Positions 60,257 to 64,000 of a stretch of 64,000 bases of DNA are shown here, in pieces. Origin of the DNA: Bacteroidota bacterium. Its GTDB lineage: Bacteria; Bacteroidota; Bacteroidia; NS11-12g; UBA9320. The stretch spans positions 186,001 to 250,000 of the forward strand of contig NVWV01000007.1 in NCBI GenBank assembly GCA_002746305.1, written 5' to 3'. How positions within the stretch are numbered: position 1 is the first letter of the stretch; each line of letters opens with the position of its first letter. The notes below the pieces were generated by a model, which was given only the letters and a program-made list of their open reading frames with translations, searched no databases and was not told the DNA's origin. A program made the position numbers and the translations under genes.

Positions 60257-62388
60257 GTTTTAACCTTAATAATTAATTTATAAATCTCAATCAAAACACT
60301 TGGACTGTATAGGTACTTATTCATAACAAAGCTCAAATTTGGAATAGCAAATTCTTCCTGCAGAACATCTATTTCCAGAATGTGGGAGGCTCGTGTTCTT
60401 CTAGTATCAATTACATACAAATTATGTGTAGCCAAACTCATCAACAAAAGGCCAATGCGTTCATCTCCCATAGACTCATTATCTATTAATACTAGATCAT
60501 AACCTACCGTAAGTTTTGAGATGACTTTGTCCAAATTAGTCTTGCTCATTGAGCGATAAACATCATCACTTAAGTCTATTACGGCACCTTCAATATCTTG
60601 TAAAATGTTCTGACAATCAAGAACTACAACTTTTCTCCCCTGCTTGCTAAAAGCATTTGCAAGGCCTCTCGTATGCAATTGTCTCCCCTCTCTATTGGTA
60701 TTAGATGAAAAACATATTCTACTATTCTTGTCTACAAACCCTTTTAACTCCAGTTGTATAGCCTCCCTCAAAAAGTGATTTTCTAGATCTTTCTTTGCAC
60801 GTATAAAAGGTGTTTTAATTGCAACTGGAATTACGCATTTGGATTCTATCGTTTCTATATCATTTACCTTACCCTTAGCCATATGGACTAAATATATACA
60901 CGCAATTGATCCAATAAGTGCCAACAAACCAGATATCAAAATAATAACTATTCGATTTGGCGAGACGGGGTTTTTCGATGGTACAGCAGGCGAAATAATA
61001 CGATGAAAAGATAACTTAGCTGCACGAGCAATTTCCGCTTCAATCCGTTTCTCATTTAAAAAATTATATGATGTTTCATAAATATTGAAATCCCGACTCA
61101 TTAACGTCAGGTTCTTCTGCTTCGTTGCAAAACCCTTAAATGCATTTTGGGCTTTTGCAATTTCGAGCTTTAACATCTCGTACTTTGTTTTTTGATTTCT
61201 CTTTGAATTTGTAACACCTTCTATGAGATAAACTATCAAATCGCCTAGCTTTCGATCAATCACTTCTACCCGTTCCTCGTTCTCTGTATAGATAAGCAGA
61301 AGATCTCTACGTTCTGCCTGTAGAGCTTTAACCTTCTTTATCAATTCGGTACTTAACAAATCTGTATAGGTCTGGAAATTAGGAGCTTTAAGCAAGAAAT
61401 CTTTGCTCTCACTTCGAAGATTATCCTCTAGTTCCTGCATTGCATCTAAACTAATTTTGATACTTGAAAGTTGAATCTTTAGTTGTGCTATTTTTCGCAA
61501 ATCTGTTTCTGATTCTTGATGAAGATTAACTATACCCTTACCATTTTTATACGATTCTATTCTGTTTTCCGATCGCGATAAATCTGTAGACACTTTTTGG
61601 ATTCTATCATCTAAAAACTCAACCGTAACTTCTGCGGCTTTGAACTTTGACTCTATATAATCTTCAATATAAATTTGAGCAAGTCGATTTACGAAATCTG
61701 CAGATTTCTGAGGAATTGCTGACTTATAAATAATAGAAATAACGGGCACATCTTTATCAACAGAGACGACATCCAAATTCTTTTTTATCTTTTCCAATAG
61801 CTTTTCGCCGCTCAATTGTGTGAACTTATAAAGGCCATTTACGTCAACCTTTTTTCTTGACAATAAATCTTCATTCCGAACAATTAAAATCTCACTCTTA
61901 TTTATCCGTGCAGTGTCCCCAAAATGAGATTGGATCCTTTCCTCTGTAGATGGAATAACGAGTTCATAGCTATCGTCCTCATTGATCGAGATAAAAATCG
62001 GCACATCTAAGAACTCTTGAAAATTCTTTGTAAAAATCAGAATTGGAGAGTTATTATATAACTCTTGATTTTTTATTTCACCAACCCTGTACAGCTCCTG
62101 ATTAAAGCTAAGTGTTTTTAACACTTTATTTAATAGAACACTTGACTTCATAAGCTCTATTTCTGCCGCTATTTTATTGCTAGATGCAAACACATCCAGA
62201 TCCTTAAACAGATTGTTATTTGGAAAACCTTGGGTAATATCCGCCAATTTTATTTTAACCGTACTCTCATAATTTGGAGTAACGTAGGTAAGGTACTTTC
62301 TAGCTATTAGAACAGCAAGTATTACGCTTAGGACTACAATTGGGAGTCCACGTAGGAATGGTCGTATAAGTCTCAAGGATTCTTTCAT
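60241..62388 (-). CDS. Wzc-like chain-length determinant with degenerate tyrosine-kinase domain
   Basis: The 715-residue membrane protein has the Wzz domain between helix 1 (about 14-32) and helix 2 (about 480-505), with a long coiled-coil region at 240-440 (RSENRIESYKNGKG..) typical of the periplasmic arm. The C-terminal cytosolic domain (from about 520) should be a BY-kinase, but the Walker A GEGKST is replaced by 'TNREGRQLHTRGLANAF' (no GK[ST]) and the Walker B end reads 'YDLVLIDNESMGDE' without the DxPP pattern. Only the A' strand 'GRKVVVLDCQN' looks normal. It is probably a co-polymerase without kinase activity. Confidence 0.88.
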   Translation of the reverse strand: MKESLRLIRPFLRGLPIVVLSVILAVLIARKYLTYVTPNYESTVKIKLADITQGFPNNNLFKDLDVFASSNKIAAEIELMKSSVLLNKVLKTLSFNQELYRVGEIKNQELYNNSPILIFTKNFQEFLDVPIFISINEDDSYELVIPSTEERIQSHFGDTARINKSEILIVRNEDLLSRKKVDVNGLYKFTQLSGEKLLEKIKKNLDVVSVDKDVPVISIIYKSAIPQKSADFVNRLAQIYIEDYIESKFKAAEVTVEFLDDRIQKVSTDLSRSENRIESYKNGKGIVNLHQESETDLRKIAQLKIQLSSIKISLDAMQELEDNLRSESKDFLLKAPNFQTYTDLLSTELIKKVKALQAERRDLLLIYTENEERVEVIDRKLGDLIVYLIEGVTNSKRNQKTKYEMLKLEIAKAQNAFKGFATKQKNLTLMSRDFNIYETSYNFLNEKRIEAEIARAAKLSFHRIISPAVPSKNPVSPNRIVIILISGLLALIGSIACIYLVHMAKGKVNDIETIESKCVIPVAIKTPFIRAKKDLENHFLREAIQLELKGFVDKNSRICFSSNTNREGRQLHTRGLANAFSKQGRKVVVLDCQNILQDIEGAVIDLSDDVYRSMSKTNLDKVISKLTVGYDLVLIDNESMGDERIGLLLMSLATHNLYVIDTRRTRASHILEIDVLQEEFAIPNLSFVMNKYLYSPSVLIEIYKLIIKVKTCKIL

Positions 62389-62427
62389 CGTGGTAGCTGA
62401 TTTTTATATTATTAAATACTCTGTTTA

Positions 62428-63177
62428 TTAAAATGCACTTCTAAATATTGCGGCTGATGTTAATGCAGAGGTGAAAGGAATAATTATAGATATTCTCCTA
62501 TCAAACTCTTTATATTTCTTGGATGGGATAACCACTATATCGCTGGGCAACAGTTGAATATTCTGGGCAAAATATCCGCCGTATTCCTTAAGATTTATCG
62601 TAGCTACCCTCACATGCGGTCCTTCTTGTCTAAACACCTTTACATATTTCAAATGAGCATAATCTTCTATGCCTCCACTTCGTGCTATCATTTCAAAAAG
62701 ACTATTGTGGTCCTTATCTACATCATACACTCCTGGGTTCCTAACTTCTCCCAATACAGTAATATCTTTATTTAGGATTTTTATATCAACTACAGGGTTT
62801 AAAATCCATTCTCCAAACAGGGTTTTGAGACTATCCTTTAATTGGATTAAAGTCAAGTCACGCACATTTAAGGTGCCTACTTTGGGAACCTCAATATTGC
62901 CACTTGCATCTACCATTAGGTATTTTCCGTACACCTCATTAGAATTATATATGCCATACGTAGAACCTACACTAAGCTCATCCTGGCCCCATACACTAAT
63001 ATTTATTTTATCGTCCCTTCTAATACGATATTGATAGTTCGGATTATAAGTGAATACTGAATCCAATTCGAGTATTTTCTTATTCATAACCTGATTCCTT
63101 TCTCCCATTAAATTATGAGTACCTCCGCAGGCCGAGAGGAGCAGAATTGTTACAATTGATAGTGGTAGATTTTTCAT
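62428..63177 (-). CDS. wza: Wza-like polysaccharide export lipoprotein
   Basis: The 249-residue protein starts at the ATG at 63177, giving a lipoprotein signal (MKNLPLSIVTILLLSACGG). The frame is open 18 codons further back, but that would bury the signal. The Poly_export domain has 'NYQYRIRRDDKINISVWGQD' (the YxLxxGDxIxIxVxG start) and 'MVDASGNIEVPKVGTLNVRD', followed by a SLBB domain 'NKDITVLGEVRNPGVYDVDK' and 'RSGGIEDYAHLKYVKVFRQE'. C-terminal hydrophobic tail 'IIIPFTSALTSAAIFRS'. It forms the outer-membrane export channel for the polysaccharide. Confidence 0.93.
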   Translation of the reverse strand: MKNLPLSIVTILLLSACGGTHNLMGERNQVMNKKILELDSVFTYNPNYQYRIRRDDKINISVWGQDELSVGSTYGIYNSNEVYGKYLMVDASGNIEVPKVGTLNVRDLTLIQLKDSLKTLFGEWILNPVVDIKILNKDITVLGEVRNPGVYDVDKDHNSLFEMIARSGGIEDYAHLKYVKVFRQEGPHVRVATINLKEYGGYFAQNIQLLPSDIVVIPSKKYKEFDRRISIIIPFTSALTSAAIFRSAF

Positions 63178-63184
63178 AGTAGAT

Positions 63185-63619
63185 TTAGAAGTAGTTAAAA
63201 ATCTTAGAAAAAAGAGATTCACGCGGAGCAAGAATTTTTTCCTCTAGTTTGACAATACGATTCATTGAAAACTCGAGTTTTGCAACATCCGAATCTCCTT
63301 TTACGATATAATCAAATGCTCCAAATTTTAGCGTATCAACGGCATTGGTAATATCTTCTTGGGAAGACATCATGATTACATAGGTGTTGGGATTATACCT
63401 TTTTACTTTTCTCAATACGTCTAAACCATTCAAACCCTCCATATGATAATCTAGTAGAATCAAAAAAGGTTCTTCAGAAAGTGCATTTACGCAGTCCGTA
63501 CCGTTAATAAAGGTACGGACATCAAGGAAGCCTAATTTATCAAAGATCCTTTTCATGGACTTTAGGATTAGTTCCTCATCATCCACTATAAATATGGTTT
63601 GTTCTTGCAGATTTATCAT
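63185..63619 (-). CDS. Stand-alone response-regulator receiver at the head of the EPS operon
   Basis: The 144-residue receiver has all conserved residues: 'IFIVDDEELILKSMK' (acidic pair), 'FLILLDYHMEGLNGLDVL' (phosphoacceptor Asp), 'YVIMMSSQED' (Ser) and 'DYIVKGDSDV' (Lys). A 20-residue tail follows, ending FSKIFNYF, with no DNA-binding domain. It starts the operon 7 bp before wza. It may relay a kinase signal to polysaccharide synthesis by protein contact, since no output domain is present. The kinase is not in the window. Upstream lies a palindrome TACAAATTTGTA at 63642-63653. Confidence 0.9.
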   Translation of the reverse strand: MINLQEQTIFIVDDEELILKSMKRIFDKLGFLDVRTFINGTDCVNALSEEPFLILLDYHMEGLNGLDVLRKVKRYNPNTYVIMMSSQEDITNAVDTLKFGAFDYIVKGDSDVAKLEFSMNRIVKLEEKILAPRESLFSKIFNYF

Positions 63620-63641
63620 TACTTGTAGTTCATTGTTACCT

Positions 63642-63653
63642 TACAAATTTGTA
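63642..63653. promoter_or_regulatory. 12-bp palindrome upstream of the EPS operon
   Basis: TACAAATTTGTA is a perfect palindrome 23 bp before the receiver start at 63619. On the minus strand its centre (CAAATTTG) also resembles the -7 element, with C for T at the first position. Possible operator or promoter; moderate support. Confidence 0.4.
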
Positions 63654-63747
63654 GCTGTAAAATGGTCCTATAAGAGGCATAACGTCTAGTAACACTCAGT
63701 GCAAGTTGAGCAGTATAATTTTGTCGATAACAGGAAAATTGAAACTC

Positions 63748-63755
63748 TATCTTTG
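63748..63755 (+). promoter_or_regulatory. -7 promoter element of the LytTR-like regulator gene
   Basis: TATCTTTG, an exact TAnnTTTG match, 16 bp before the ATG at 63772. No TTG at standard -33 spacing (nearest is 24 bp upstream). Confidence 0.45.
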
Positions 63756-63771
63756 TGAAAAATTACCCTTT

Positions 63772-64000
63772 ATGATAAAGTGCATCATACTAGAAGACGA
63801 TGAATTGGCTGCAAAGTCATTGGAACGAATCATATCTAAAATTGATTCATTGGATTTACTTGGACAGTATGTAAACCCAATAGAAGCCAAAAAGAAAGTT
63901 GATTTCTCGGAAATTGATCTCATTTTTTTAGATATTGAAATGCCAGAGATTACGGGACTTGATTTCATAAAAACGTTAAGCAATCCCCCAAGAGTTATAG
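63772..64000 (+). CDS. Response regulator, probably LytTR family (5' part only)
   Basis: From the ATG at 63772 the frame is open to the window end (76 codons). It encodes a receiver start: 'MIKCIILEDDELAAKSLERI' (LytTR-type EDDELAA opening) and 'IDLIFLDIEMPEITGLDFIK' with the phosphoacceptor Asp. The 'ILEDDE.AA' and 'FLDIEMPEITGLDF' signatures are characteristic of Bacteroidota LytTR regulators, but the DNA-binding domain lies beyond the window. It is divergent from the EPS operon and might regulate it. Confidence 0.85.
   Translation, partial: MIKCIILEDDELAAKSLERIISKIDSLDLLGQYVNPIEAKKKVDFSEIDLIFLDIEMPEITGLDFIKTLSNPPRVI

Noticed and set aside
1..64000. tRNA, rRNA, transposase, prophage or defence-island genes
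   Set aside because: I looked for T-loop motifs, transposase signatures and phage or restriction genes on both strands and found none that I could support.

Overview
The window is AT-rich chromosomal DNA of a member of the phylum Bacteroidota, most likely a free-living, probably marine Cytophagia/Flavobacteriia-type bacterium. Five secreted proteins carry type IX secretion (T9SS) C-terminal sorting domains. Promoters match the Bacteroidota -33 TTG / -7 TAnnTTTG pattern, Shine-Dalgarno sequences are scarce, and gene families such as TPR signalling proteins, DUF1972 glycosyltransferases and LytTR regulators fit. There is no rRNA, tRNA, CRISPR array, transposase or prophage gene that I can see, so genus-level placement is not possible.

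Region 1 (1-37 kb) is a mosaic of short operons. It opens with a truncated TPR protein and an ECF sigma factor / membrane protein / TraB-like lipoprotein operon. Next come secreted LamG-type T9SS proteins, a metallophosphoesterase and a TylF-like methyltransferase beside a decayed TPR gene. Two small regulator cassettes pair a transcription factor with a GNAT acetyltransferase and an SRPBCC (AHSA1) protein: TetR-GNAT-SRPBCC at 7.8-9.5 kb and ABM-like/ArsR-SRPBCC-GNAT at 15.4-17.3 kb. Each has a recognisable promoter with an inverted-repeat operator. The rest of this region holds an AlaDH/PNT-family dehydrogenase, a transglutaminase-like membrane protein, a class C beta-lactamase-like lipoprotein, two AraC regulators, a HAD phosphatase, a TonB-C protein divergent from a histidine kinase/response regulator pair, a YdjM-like hydrolase, a bestrophin, and a YjdI-CDGSH / YjdJ pair.

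Region 2 (37.1-41.7 kb) is a compact four-gene phosphorelay operon. It has a FIST-domain protein (the NosP-like architecture), a triple-PAS histidine kinase, a single-domain response regulator, and a shortened receiver fused to an HPt domain.

Region 3 (63.6 down to 41.7 kb, all minus strand) is an exopolysaccharide locus. In transcription order it encodes a receiver protein, a Wza-like exporter, a Wzc-like chain-length protein whose kinase domain has lost Walker A, a flippase, a glycosyltransferase, a 2149-residue T9SS protein with a seven-repeat FG-GAP propeller, an APH/nucleotidyltransferase-like/thymidylate-kinase-like fusion, a hexapeptide acyltransferase, an O-antigen ligase/polymerase, and a glycosyltransferase followed by a clear terminator. 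A second unit follows with a glycosyltransferase, a 58-residue small protein, a DUF1972 glycosyltransferase and a WecA-like initiating transferase. A partial LytTR-type receiver gene starts divergently at the right edge.

The most interesting points are the FIST-kinase phosphorelay, the three-domain fusion, the degenerate Wzc and small protein inside the polysaccharide locus, and a promoter-plus-hairpin element that occurs twice 1.3 kb apart (9608 and 10939).
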